Below the pieces are notes generated by a model. It had not been told where the DNA came from. It did no database searches and was given only the letters and a program-made list of their open reading frames with translations. Made by a program: the position numbers and the translations under genes. A stretch of DNA of 23,956 nt from contig UZAE01013298.1 of the NCBI GenBank assembly GCA_900617975.1, positions 1 to 23,956 of the forward strand. The letters are read 5' to 3'. The first letter of the stretch is position 1. Each line of letters opens with the position of its first letter. This document shows positions 1 to 10,169 of this stretch, one piece after another. This DNA comes from Rodentolepis nana (Eukaryota > Platyhelminthes > Cestoda > Cyclophyllidea > Hymenolepididae).

Positions 1-281
1 GATGGTTATCATTAGCCCTTTAGTTGACTTCAGGCTCCACGGAGGGGAAGAAACATCAAAGGGAAAAATAAGTCGAAAGGAGGGGAGGAACAGAAGAGTG
101 CTTCAGAGATGTAAAAGAGACAGACAAAAAGGTAGAAAAAAGGTGAGATGAGTACTGTGTCATAGAGTGGGGTCATGGTAGTTTGAAGTCAGAAGTCAAC
201 TACCGCCCAAAAGACGTTTTTGCCTAATGAGCATACGTTGCCCAGGGTGCACCACGTGGAGAAAAGTCTATCGCACACCCC
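1..281 (-). mobile_element. SINE-like repeat, copy 1 (cut by window edge)
   Basis: This is the first of ten copies of a dispersed ~320 bp repeat. The sense strand is taken as the one with the A-rich tail at its 3' end, here the minus strand. The 5' end of the element is the GGGGTG block at 276-281. The 3' end, including the tail and the sequence complementary to CAAATGGCAGGCGTT, lies outside the window. The 5' stem partner of ATAGACTT has decayed in this copy. It has no coding capacity that I trust. Confidence 0.85.
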
Positions 282-1631
282 GTAGAAGCAATCATTAAAA
301 ATTGATCACAGCGTTTGCATAAACAAATTCTTTCACATTTTACTACGAAAAGTCAATGTTTTGAACTGAATGGTATAAAATGTGGACCATTTTTTAAAGA
401 GATAGGGAATGTATGCACCGAGAATTGTCCAAATGTGTTATAATTTAACATTGTTTTTTGGTGAAGTTTCAATTTCTAAATATAAAAGAAATAGGTTGTA
501 GTTTATAACCACCACTGCAATATGTTTGCATTTGTTTCCGGTAATCAATAAATATTGATTGCCAGTCAATTCGTTTAAATTCTGTTCTTTTGTTTGAGTA
601 CTCACGAATTGTTATACCACTACTACTAAAATAGCAAAAATAAAAAGATCATAGATTTTCCAACATTTCTTTAGGTTAATTCAAAATAAAGCTGATTCAA
701 TGCAAATATATATTCAATTCAAAATCATTCCGACTTAGTTGTGCAGAATAACACTCTCTCTAGGAAGGACTTTGGTACACGGAAAAGCTATTTTTAAATT
801 AGGGCTTTTATCGAAATATACTTCACCAATGCAGTTAGTGAAATCTCAATAACGCTTCATCCGTTTTGGTAGACTTTGTAATGCAAGGCAACAGTTGTTC
901 CAGGTTTATCAAGATTAGTGATTGCCATTAGTTATATCTAATTAATTATTATAAGTTGTTTTACTTTCATGATAATGTGGCATTGTCTGCCGATATCTCA
1001 TTAGGTGTCGCGATGAGAATTTTCTGGACATATTCATAGAACTTCCGACAAAGTCCTACCTGTCCTTATGGATTCACTTTCAGGGCAAACGCTAAAACGT
1101 AGAGGAGCATTATGAAATTTAAAGAAATATTTCTTTTAGAGATCTGTTTAATAATTTTCGGATATTGCAACTTTTGTAAAAACCAGTTATTTGGAAGTTA
1201 TCAGTTATTGAGAGTGCGGTAATTAGGATATTTCCTAATTGGATGAAGAGGCATGTCGGTGGTGCAAGATGCGCCGTACTGCTTTGTTAATGTTAGTTCA
1301 TTTTCATTAGGAGAACCAATACCAGAAATATATATCAAGCAATGTTGGTATTAATGGAGATATAAACGATGGTTGCAGAAAGTCTTAATGTTATCTGTCG
1401 TCAAGCCGATTCAGCTGAATATTCAACCTTTCGAAATTATTCAATAGTAGCTAGCAAATTTATAAATTCTGAAATATTTTGCTTTTTTCACCACATAACA
1501 TAATGCGGAAACAAAGATCTTTGGATCTCGAGATTCATTTTTAACCAAGATAAAAACCACAGTAGGATGAAAAGAATAACCATTTGAGATGATTGGTTTC
1601 TATATATATAGTTATTTATTTATTTATACAC
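282..1631. other. AT-rich intergenic or intronic DNA
   Basis: I see no gene here. The stretch is AT-rich with frequent stops in all frames. The only structure noted is a short near-perfect palindrome at 543-560 with 8-base arms AATCAATA/TATTGATT. A short TA run (about 1602-1610) lies just before repeat copy 2. Confidence 0.6.
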
Positions 1632-1926
1632 TTTTTACCTCCACATGGTGCACCTTGGGCAACGTATACTCATAAGAAAAAGTCTATTAACCGGCACATG
1701 ACTTCTGACTTCAAACTACCGTGGCCCGACTGCTTGTCATATTCGACCCCTTTCACAGTACTCATCATACCTTTTTCTCTACCTTTGTCTCTGTCTGCCT
1801 CTTTTACATCTGTGAATCACCCTTCTGTTCCCCCTCGAATTTTTCTCACTTTGATGCTCCCACCTCTGTAAGGCCCAAGGTCAACTAAAAGGCTAATCAA
1901 AACGCCTGCCATTTGAAATAAATAAA
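1632..1926 (+). mobile_element. SINE-like repeat, copy 2 (5'-truncated)
   Basis: This sense-orientation copy starts within the 5' hairpin region: the GGGGTG...ATAGACTT start is missing and homology begins near CCTCCACATGGTGCACC. It ends in AAATAAATAAATA. It is flanked by an 11-base near-perfect direct repeat, TATTTATACAC at 1621-1631 and TATTCATACAC at 1927-1937. This is consistent with a target-site duplication around a 5'-truncated retroposon. An open frame of 92 codons through it is a by-product of the repeat sequence. Confidence 0.85.
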
Positions 1927-1937
1927 TATTCATACAC

Positions 1938-2974
1938 GGAAAGATATTAGGAAACTATCAAAACTTAGATCAAATGGATTTCGACGAGTGAATTAGAGCA
2001 CCAAAGCTTAAATATGTAACTCCACGTCTCCGCTTCATTCACGGCTTAAAGAAAAATTGTGTTTTTTAAAAGAAAAGTCTTGATTTTTAGAGCTTTTCAG
2101 ATGAAAGAGCAATTAATTTAGTTTTTCCAAAAATGGTTTAAAAAAACAATTCTTAATTCAATAGCAAGATAAAAATGGCACACCTTAATTTACAGATTAC
2201 GTCAATGCCGAGGTGTTATTTTTTGTAAAGGTGTGAAACTATCTTTTCTGTAATTTTGCTAAGTAAACTTTAAGGATGCGTCCTGTTTGCGCAAACAAAA
2301 ATCTACGCCAGCTTAAAGGGCATTTTTCTGCCTATATTTCACGATTTCTTGACTAAAGGCAAATTGTTAGTTGATTTTCACTTGCAGAAGGAAAATCATT
2401 TTGTACTGTACTTGCCGCGCAGTTTCTAATTGGAATCATCGTTAGCACCTCCCACCACATCAAAAAAGTTAGGCCTAATTAGAGAAAGTACATACTTATT
2501 TTTCCTAATTATATGAAATCGAAAATGAGATACCTGCATCTTTCCGTGGAAAATATGCCAATAAACTTTAATTAGCTTTCACTGATTAAAACAAAGAGAT
2601 TTCAAGAGTATAAATCAAAAATTTTAGTCATGTATAACTGCATCTCGGAATAGTCATCTCAAACATCAATGCTAATTCGTTTAAAAAGTAACAAATTATA
2701 CCTCACCGTGTACATAAATTTTTAAGAAATGGTGTCATTTTTTCCATATGCCTACGAATTATATTGATATAGTTTAAATTATGCAAAGGATTACAATAAG
2801 AAAATTAATGAAAACTTAAATTAGCATTACATGCATGATAAACGGCTCATTTCTAAAAAGTAGTGTCTAAGAGTAGTTTTAAAATTGCACAACCGAATGC
2901 TTTAAAATGGGAATAATTTCGTTTAACTTCTAAAAGAAATTCCTCATTTCCTATTAGTGTACCCAGATAAGTAT
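1938..2974. other. AT-rich DNA without recognised features
   Basis: I see no gene, RNA or clear repeat in this stretch. It is AT-rich, with stops in every frame. The left copy of the target-site duplication of repeat copy 3 (GATAAGTAT, 2966-2974) closes it. Confidence 0.6.
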
Positions 2975-3310
2975 CATTTATGTATTTATTTACTTATAAC
3001 AAATGGCAGAGGTTTTGATAGTTATCATTTGCCCTTTCGCTGACTTCGGGCTTCACAGAGGGGAGGATCATCAGAGTGTGAAAAGTTAGAGAGAAGGAAC
3101 AGAAAAGTGATTCCCAGAAGTAAAAGAGACAGACAGACAAAGGCAAAGAAAAGGTAATGTAAGGTGAGTACTGTGGAAGTGGTGAAATGTGACACATTGG
3201 GGTGATGGTAGTTTGAAGTGAGAAGTCAACTGCCGATTAATAGACTTTTCTGCGTATGAGTATACGTTGCCCAGGGTACACCATGTGATGGTAAGTCTAT
3301 CGTACACCCC
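2975..3310 (-). mobile_element. SINE-like repeat, copy 3 (full length)
   Basis: This full-length copy runs antisense to the window. Its tail is seen as ATTTATGTATTTATTTACTT at the left, followed by CAAATGGCAG. The 5' end is the complement of GTACACCCC at 3302-3310. Direct repeats GATAAGTAT at 2966-2974 and 3313-3321 flank the element and look like a target-site duplication. Both arms of the internal ATAGACTT/AAGTCTAT pair are intact here. Confidence 0.88.
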
Positions 3311-3321
3311 ATGATAAGTAT

Positions 3322-3917
3322 TATAAAGTCTGTCAGTTGACATAATAATGATTATAATACTGGCGCGCAAAGATAAATACTGAGAGTGTGGTGCCTAAAT
3401 TTGAAGATGGGAAATGTAAATAATAATGATTTTTATTGAGTTATATTTGAAAAACAGAGATTGCTGCATACAAAATGAATGAATGAATGAATAAATAAAA
3501 TAGATCCGATGAGCAGAAAATTATGGCACTACAGACAGGAATGGATTGTTTTTAGTTTATTAATTGTATGCGCCTATTTCTCTATTTCTCCTCGTTTGCA
3601 GCAAACATTTTGTCTGTTTAAAATGCTAATGGGTAGAATCGCGTTGCTTGGAAAGATTGTACCTGAAACCGACGTTTCCGTTCTCTGTGCATACTGAAGA
3701 TTTGCTAAATAAACAGCTGTGTACATGTACCATTCAAATATTTAAGGTACCCTTATTCTACTTCATATTTCAAGGAAAGATTTTGTCTAATGTATATCAT
3801 CGACATATATTTAAAATGGTCAAAAGTAAACTTATCAATTGTGAGAACCGCTTCACAAATCACTAAAAAGTAAGATAATATAGGCCGTTTATTATTAATA
3901 TTTATTACTTATTCAAT
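3322..3917. other. Spacer with a GAAT microsatellite
   Basis: This spacer contains a short (GAAT)n run passing into AAAT units at about 3475-3500. Two overlapping ATG frames of 62 and 72 codons (3509-3866) show no recognisable domain, and I do not call them genes. Confidence 0.5.
3475..3500. repeat. (GAAT)n microsatellite
   Basis: About four GAAT units are followed by ATAAATAAAA, read directly from the sequence. Confidence 0.85.
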
Positions 3918-3931
3918 AATATTATCGAAAT

Positions 3932-4255
3932 GGGGTGCACGATAGACTTGCCTCCAAATGGTGTCCCCTGGGCAACGTATACTCATGCGACAAAAATGTC
4001 TATTAACCGGCAGTTGACTTCTGAATTCAAACTACCATGACCCCACTGTATGTCATATTCGACCATTTCAACAGTACTCGTCTAACCTTTTCTCTGCATT
4101 TGTGTCCGTCTGTCTCCTTTCATTAGGGAATAATTTTTCTTTCCTCCTCTCAACATTTTTTTCACTCCGATTTTCTTCCTCTCTGTGAAGTCCGAAGTCA
4201 GCTTAATGGCTAATAGTAACTATCAAAACGCCTGCCATTCGAAATAAATAAATTA
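3932..4255 (+). mobile_element. SINE-like repeat, copy 4 with 16-bp target duplication
   Basis: This is a full-length sense copy, starting GGGGTGCACGATAGACTT and ending GAAATAAATAAATT. It is the best-bounded copy in the window. The 16-base sequence AATATTATCGAAATGG occurs perfectly at 3918-3933 and again at 4256-4271. Because the repeat itself starts with G residues, the left boundary is ambiguous by two bases. The tail position and the direct repeat identify this as an insertion by target-primed reverse transcription. Confidence 0.93.
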
Positions 4256-4271
4256 AATATTATCGAAATGG

Positions 4272-5275
4272 AGTCCAATTCTACAAATGCTAATATCAAA
4301 TTTAACTAAAATTTGTTTTAAGTTTGCGTATTACGGAGAAAGTATAAGTATCAAAATTATGTTTGTACTAAAAGATCTTCTTTACTGTAAAGAGCAGTGA
4401 GTTCTGTTTAATCAAAGAGCGAAAAGGTGGCGCCTTTATCTTAAAGCCTTCTTGACAAGTACATTTAAAACTGATACTTCTGTGATGTGGACAACTGTAA
4501 TGAATTGCGGATATTAATTTACAAAGTAGATTTTTTCGCTAATATTCTCATTATCATAAAATACTGTCAATGCAAATGAAAGACCATTCCCAGTCAACCC
4601 ATTTTAAGTGAGAACTAAAAGTACAGTTTTTCACACCTGCAATACAAGAAGAAACTGAAAAAATTAAACAAACACATTGCTAAAAACACCGAGGTTGTGG
4701 TAAGCGACTTCACGCTGAGAAAAAATCTCATTCAGTAATTAACTATTTACGTATCTCAAAACCCTCATGTATTTTACCACGTTTCGGTAGGAACAGTAAT
4801 GTAAACACGATGTCTGCAAAAAAATTTTCCCAACTAAAACTGTTTGGCTATTTTAAAAGCCATAAAATGTTCGGGCAGGGTGTTGATAAACAAATAAAAT
4901 AAGTGCAGACGGAATGTTTATTTTAGGGTGTCAAATTTTATTTAAGCTAAAATGCCAAGATATCGAATGCATTTATAACCATCTCTTAAAATAGATAAGA
5001 AACTAGACCTTATTGTAAAAACATACTGATAATGTGAATAATATTTTTAGATATCTATTAAGGCGAGACTTAATTAACGCCATTTTTGAATGAATGCAAA
5101 TTAATTCCAATATTTTATTTTGTTCTCCTTCTTAATGAATGATCCAATATAATTTGATTTTAAGTTTTGTTCTTCATTTTGATGTTAGGACAGTCTACAA
5201 CAATTAGAATGTATAACGTTTATTTTCAATAGATCACGCCCCATTGAGTTTCCATTATCCCATTTCGGTAAGGAA
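4272..5275. other. AT-rich DNA without recognised features
   Basis: I see no gene, RNA gene or repeat in this ~1 kb between repeat copies 4 and 5. Stops are frequent in all frames. Confidence 0.6.
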
Positions 5276-5596
5276 GAGTGCACGATAGACTTACCTTCAC
5301 GTGGAACACGTGGAAAACATATACTCATAGGGCGAAAAATTCTATACACCTGTAGTTGACCTCTGGCCTCAAACTACCATGACCCCACTGTATGTAATAT
5401 TCCACCACTTCCACGGAATTCAGTTTTCCTTTTTTCTCTCCGTTTGTGCCTGTCTCTTTTACACCTACGAATCACTCCCCTGCCCCCCCCCTCCTCGACC
5501 GCTTTTGACTATGATGTTCCTTCCCTTTGCGAAGCCCGAAGTTAACTAAAGGACTAATAATTATTAGATAAAGCCTGCCATTTAATATTAATAAAT
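5276..5596 (+). mobile_element. SINE-like repeat, copy 5
   Basis: This is a sense copy with a mutated start (GAGTGCACGATAGACTT), an expanded internal C tract near 5486 and a degenerate tail AATATTAATAAATT. Possible flanking repeats TAAGGAAGAG and TAGGGATGAG differ at two positions, so the duplication is uncertain. It is more diverged than copy 4, suggesting an older insertion. Confidence 0.82.
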
Positions 5597-8517
5597 TTTT
5601 TTTAGGGATGAGGCAATTCAGTTGCGTTTATAAAATATATCTTGTGTGGCCAGCTATCTACTTCTTTGCGATAAAGTCCATTCCGCTTAAATGTAGAAAC
5701 GAATTTATTCATTAAATATTCTATCCTTATTGGGAGCACCAAAAGCAGTAGTGCCCTTGATTCAGATGGCAAAAATTAAGCCTTACTTAAAACGTTTGAG
5801 TAGCATTGTTAGGTAAAACTGGCTTACCCGTTAAGTTGATTTTAAATAGAAAATTAGTCTAGGTCATTTACTTTGCGAAAAACTTTCGTAGTCGGTATAG
5901 TTAAAAGCGAAATCTATTGGCTGTACTTTTGTTAATAGGGCATTTATTTAAACGGTGCAGAACCAGTTTTTTTCACAAAAATATAATAAATTTAGGATAA
6001 TTTGTTATGATATATTAACTGTTTATTTAACTTCTTCGTTTTCAAGTTGAATGGGAACTGCAAATAAATGTTCTTGAATTTATATCTAAGCGTCTACGCT
6101 TACATTAATGTAACGGCAATGCCAAAATCTATTTCACTTTTAGTAATTACCGTAATAATTTTGAATGATAAGAAGCGAATATTAGCGTTAATGGACCAAA
6201 TATAAATTTATGATGCTATTTTTGAGAATCTGCGTTCTATTCATCTTAGTGAACAATGCTGTAACGAGTTCCTTGTAGTCTAACTCAGAGAATGTCAACT
6301 CCGAATCTTTGAAAGAAATCATCTATAGTTTATTCACGATCATTAATAAAATATTGTTTCATCCTTCAATCAAATTGATCACGCGTTTAAAAAATTAAGT
6401 TGAATGAACTCAATAACCTTCTCTTTTGGGATAAGTTCATAAGAAAAGTTAGAATTTTCTCGATCTACTCAAAACCACTTATCAACTAGTCTCATTTAAA
6501 CTGTGAATTCACTATATTCATCGTATCTACTTCTACTCGCGTAATTTGCTTTAAAAGTTATTTTGCGATTCAGATTTCTCTAAAATAATCTACGCCATAA
6601 TTTTGGACGATAATTTCTAACTTACGAATTGAAGTTTTAAGTAGCCATTAAGAATTCTTAAACTACCAGATACTCCTAATAAATTGCTTTACAAGACAGA
6701 GAGAATGATCGGACAATATACTTTGTGCTCAAATGAATTTTTACTGAAAAGCACTATATTACCGTTCTGATTCAATAATAATGGTTACTTTAGATGACAA
6801 TAATTGGACTCAAGTGAGACCAGGAGTATTAATATCATGTAGGGAATAATTATCGACCAATTTTAGAATTGATAGAATTATTATCGATTTCAATCAAACT
6901 TTTATCGCGACATCATGAGCATGAATTAGTTTAGATACATGGGCAGTGGGAGTCTTATTTCCAAATAGTAAGCTAAGAACTATCGATTGAATGCATAGTA
7001 TGAAATACGAATATTTTCGGCCTACATGCATGAAAAGAACCGCACTCATTGGTAAATGCGCACAAAGTCCGCTATCCCAAGAATATCGATTGGATAAAAT
7101 TTTAACTGTATTGATTTCTAAAATCGCACCCAAATAGTGTTTGCTCGGGCTTATTAGGCCTAGATAACGATGTTGAAATTTTTTATTTTAGCTGAAAGTA
7201 AATAAAAACACATGGTCAAAGTTCATAAACTGAGCAAACATTCAAATAAACTTTCCAGTTCTGCTAAGGTTGCCTGTTAGAACTACCGCAAGTAAAAGAT
7301 TAGCTAGCAAAAATTTAAAATTTTTCTTAATATCAAATTTCATATTTTAAAGAAAACCTATTGATTTATCGATTGATTGATAAAGGTAACTTTCGTAACT
7401 GAAAGTGCTTTAGAAGCTTCACGTCTGTCATTGTGGAGCGTGATAAATGTGAAACTTCCTTGAATTTTTCATTCTTTTTCCAATTCAAAAAAATAATTTA
7501 GGCAAGAAATCTGTTTATTCCAATGAAACGCTAACGTGATTGATTTATGTGCGACTTTAAAATGATCTCAAGAGTTGAAAAGTCCGATATCACTATGGGA
7601 CAATATTTCAGTCAACATATTAGTAAATTTGCATTATTCTGCATGAAAAGTAACCTTTAGCGCATTCAGTTAATCAAGCACCTCCCATTTTCGCAATCAA
7701 TTATGTTGCTTTTCAACTGCTTTTCCTGTCATTTCCTCTAATTTATTGTTGCCTCTTTAACAAATAATTATTAACCCCCCCGCCCACACACACACACACC
7801 AACAGCCATCAACACACACCTCGTCCAACAAAGTGTGGGTACCCAAATCATTCTTTAATGGGCCAATAGTTTTCAGCTTCTAATTCATTTATGAAAGTTC
7901 CGCTTGATACTCAATTAATCATATTTAAATGCTAATCACAGCAATATTTGGCACGCTCATTATTTTCGAACATCGAATGGCACCTTGATTCGTAATATTA
8001 ATAATAAAAGGAATAAGAAATTTCTTTCCAATGGTTGGTAAAATTGAGAGTAGACTGAACTTAGGATAACAAAAGTCCCACCTTCTGAAAGCAACAAGTT
8101 TCCACTTCTTCACGAGAAATTAATTCGATTTGGCAATAGTGTAGCATTTTCAAACTCAGCTTTCATACCCGAAACCTTATGGTCTAGGTTAAATTTACAG
8201 AGTTTAGAGATTTCTGGTCTGCTTTATGCCAAATTCACTGTAAACTTCTAGCTCTTCAAGGGTGTTGTAATTGGCTATGCTCACTAAGGGGCGCTCGTTT
8301 TGACGGGCTTAAATAAATAAATTAATAATATTTACTTGTTAATGCCATCTCATTTATTCGTGTCATTCAATGTTCATTAAACTTATCTTAGAACTGTGCT
8401 TATTTGCAATATCTTAGCATTTAAAAGGCCGTTTAGGATTTCGATTTTAATAGAGGTTGCGCTAAAACGCAGATGATTCAGCATTCACGAAGATATTTAA
8501 CGGGCTATTTCACAATT
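5597..8517. other. AT-rich gene desert
   Basis: This ~2.9 kb shows no recognisable gene on either strand. The longest minus-strand frames (6894-7133 and 7925-8113) have no domain or splice support. The only feature is a C-rich stretch leading into (CA)n at 7775-7799. Confidence 0.6.
7784..7799. repeat. (CA)n microsatellite
   Basis: About eight CA units directly follow a CCCCCCCGCCC tract, read from the sequence. Confidence 0.85.
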
Positions 8518-8803
8518 GGGGTGAGCGATAGACTTGCATTCACGTGGTAAGACCTAGGCAACGTATACTTATAAAGCAAAAAAGTCTATAAACCGGTAAT
8601 CAACTTCTGTATATCATATTCCACCACTTTTTCTCAAACTTTATGCCTGTCTCTCTTACGTCCGTAAATCACTCTCCTGTTCCCCCCCCCCCCTCCACTT
8701 TTGTGACTTTGTCTGTTTCTTCGCTCTGTGAAGGCCGAAGTCGATTAAAGGTCAAATGGCAACCATCATAAAGCCTGTCATTTGATATAATTAAATAAAT
8801 AAT
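8518..8803 (+). mobile_element. SINE-like repeat, copy 6 (internally deleted)
   Basis: This sense copy has an intact GGGGTGAGCGATAGACTT start and an ATTAAATAAATAA tail but is shorter than the others. Two blocks present in other copies are missing. One is about 25 bases after CTTCTG (junction near 8609). The other is about 20 bases within the CTTT-rich segment (junction near 8629). In other copies both deleted blocks are bounded by short direct repeats (CTG; CTTT), which suggests slippage deletions after insertion. The internal C tract is expanded to about 12 C. Confidence 0.85.
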
Positions 8804-9002
8804 TTTTTCCTCAATTTGTCCAACAATTCAATAATGGAAAACCGAATTTAATTATTAACTTTCTTCAACTGGCTATTCAAACAAAAAATAGTATCTTGAT
8901 ATATTTGAGTTGACCGGCTGAAATCCTTTCAATGCGCAACGAGACACAACTTCTATACATTCACCATTGATTGCAGTCAAAATACTTATCACGTCCGCTA
9001 AG

Positions 9003-9078
9003 CCAATCAACTTTCAAGGTCACAGGCACACCTGCTGGGGAGACGGCGTATAAATGCATTAGCCTTGTGCGTTTCACT
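9003..9078 (+). promoter_or_regulatory. Putative core promoter of the PDZ-LIM gene
   Basis: Several promoter-type motifs lie in order within 110 bases upstream of the start codon. They are CCAAT at 9003-9007, TCAAGGTCA at 9014-9022 (the extended half-site of ERR/FTZ-F1-type nuclear receptors), the E-box CACCTG at 9029-9034, and TATAAA at 9049-9054. A TTTCACT element resembling an arthropod initiator has its A at 9076, 27 bases after the TATA start. Transcription from there would give a 5' leader of about 36 bases. Motif presence is seen directly; promoter function is inferred. Confidence 0.5.
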
Positions 9079-9111
9079 GCACCGCGTTCTATAACGCTCA
9101 GATCACTCCTA

Positions 9112-9912
9112 ATGTCCGCTCTACTGTGCATCCGACTAAAGCGCCCAGATACCTCTGTTCCCTGGGGATTTCGTCTTGAAGGTGGTCTGGATCTTGGTCG
9201 TCCCCTGAATATTCAGAAGGTAACTCCTGGGGGTATAGCTGAGTCCTGTGGCCTTCGAATTGGTGATATTATCATTAGAATCAACTCAACAGATACTAAA
9301 CTTATGAAGCATGAAGATGCTAAAATGGAGATCGTTCGATCGAGTAATGATTTTGAGATGATAGTCGAAAGAAGTACTTCAGAAAGTGCTGTCCAACCCA
9401 CCGTTGAGCCTATTCATCAAACACAAGTGAGTGGAGTAAATAATCAGTCAGTGACATCAAACATTAATGGTGCTGCAGATCATTCAAGTCCAGTTCCTAG
9501 AGGAGGTGACGTTTTTGTCGCTGAAGGTGCAGGAGGAAGAACCCAGCGTCTTACTCACTCTTCATACAATTCTCCAATGGGATTATATTCAAAAAGCAAT
9601 GTGGATTCATCTTTCAAATCTACTGTAGCTTCAGCTGGAGCTGACCTCTCAAACCTGAAGCCTGCTCCACAATTCTTTGGTGGTAGTATGAGATGCGGTG
9701 CCTGCCATGAGTTAATAATAGGAGGACAATTTGTCAGAGTTCAAAGTCGAATCCCAATGCACCCATCCTGCTTGAAATGCTGTAAATGTGGAATCGGGTT
9801 AAGAAACGTTGGATATTTCTACATTAACGATCAACTCTATTGTGAAACACATGCGAAACAGGCTGCCAGACCACCGGACTCAAATTTGAAACCTGTGGTG
9901 ATGTATAAGTGA
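9112..9912 (+). CDS. Zasp: PDZ and LIM domain protein, ALP/Enigma (Zasp-like) family
   Basis: This intact single-exon frame encodes 266 residues. A PDZ domain occupies about residues 4-86, with the family's PWGFRLEGG carboxylate-binding loop at 17-25. A ZM-like segment follows at about 143-170 (SSYNSPMGLYS, compare the YNTP-GIYS pattern of Zasp proteins). One complete C-terminal LIM zinc finger has ligands C195, C198, H217, C220, C223, C226, C244 and H247, ending CETHAKQAA as in Zasp LIM1. Family members bind alpha-actinin at Z-discs and actin-anchoring sites through the PDZ and ZM regions. The frame is open upstream to 8971, but the first in-frame ATG is at 9112 and promoter motifs precede it. 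An alternative 5' exon joined at the CAG ending at 8975 cannot be excluded. The lack of introns is unusual, because family genes are normally multi-exon; this could be a functional retrocopy. One LIM makes it ALP-like rather than three-LIM Enigma-like. Confidence 0.9.
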   Translation: MSALLCIRLKRPDTSVPWGFRLEGGLDLGRPLNIQKVTPGGIAESCGLRIGDIIIRINSTDTKLMKHEDAKMEIVRSSNDFEMIVERSTSESAVQPTVEPIHQTQVSGVNNQSVTSNINGAADHSSPVPRGGDVFVAEGAGGRTQRLTHSSYNSPMGLYSKSNVDSSFKSTVASAGADLSNLKPAPQFFGGSMRCGACHELIIGGQFVRVQSRIPMHPSCLKCCKCGIGLRNVGYFYINDQLYCETHAKQAARPPDSNLKPVVMYK

Positions 9913-10146
9913 CATTAAATCGCCTCTATCTATTACTAAATCGCTTTCACATTGAGTTTCGCATTAGAACAAAAAATAGTTCCCTTTTCTTTTGAGCCTA
10001 AAACATGCAAACTCGAGCACACTGGAGTTATGAATATTTTCTACCAAAATCCCTCCTTATTTATACAAATATAATTTATCTACTTATATATATACATACA
10101 TATATCTGTATATTTATTAAGTAAATCCTTTTATAACTTTAAAATG

Positions 10147-10152
10147 AATAAA
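10147..10152 (+). terminator. Poly(A) signal AATAAA of the PDZ-LIM gene
   Basis: The first canonical AATAAA downstream of the stop codon lies about 235 bases after it, giving a plausible short 3' UTR. No long genomic A tract follows it. Confidence 0.55.
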
Positions 10153-10169
10153 ATTTATAAACTATATAT

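Noticed and set aside
6850..7380. Cluster of ATCGAT motifs (DREF/BEAF-like)
   Set aside because: About seven sites in the 24 kb window is close to what AT-rich base composition predicts.
8971..9111. N-terminal extension of the PDZ-LIM protein (47 more residues)
   Set aside because: The extension would start at TTG, contains no ATG, and covers the TATA/CCAAT block. The PDZ domain begins normally just after the ATG at 9112.
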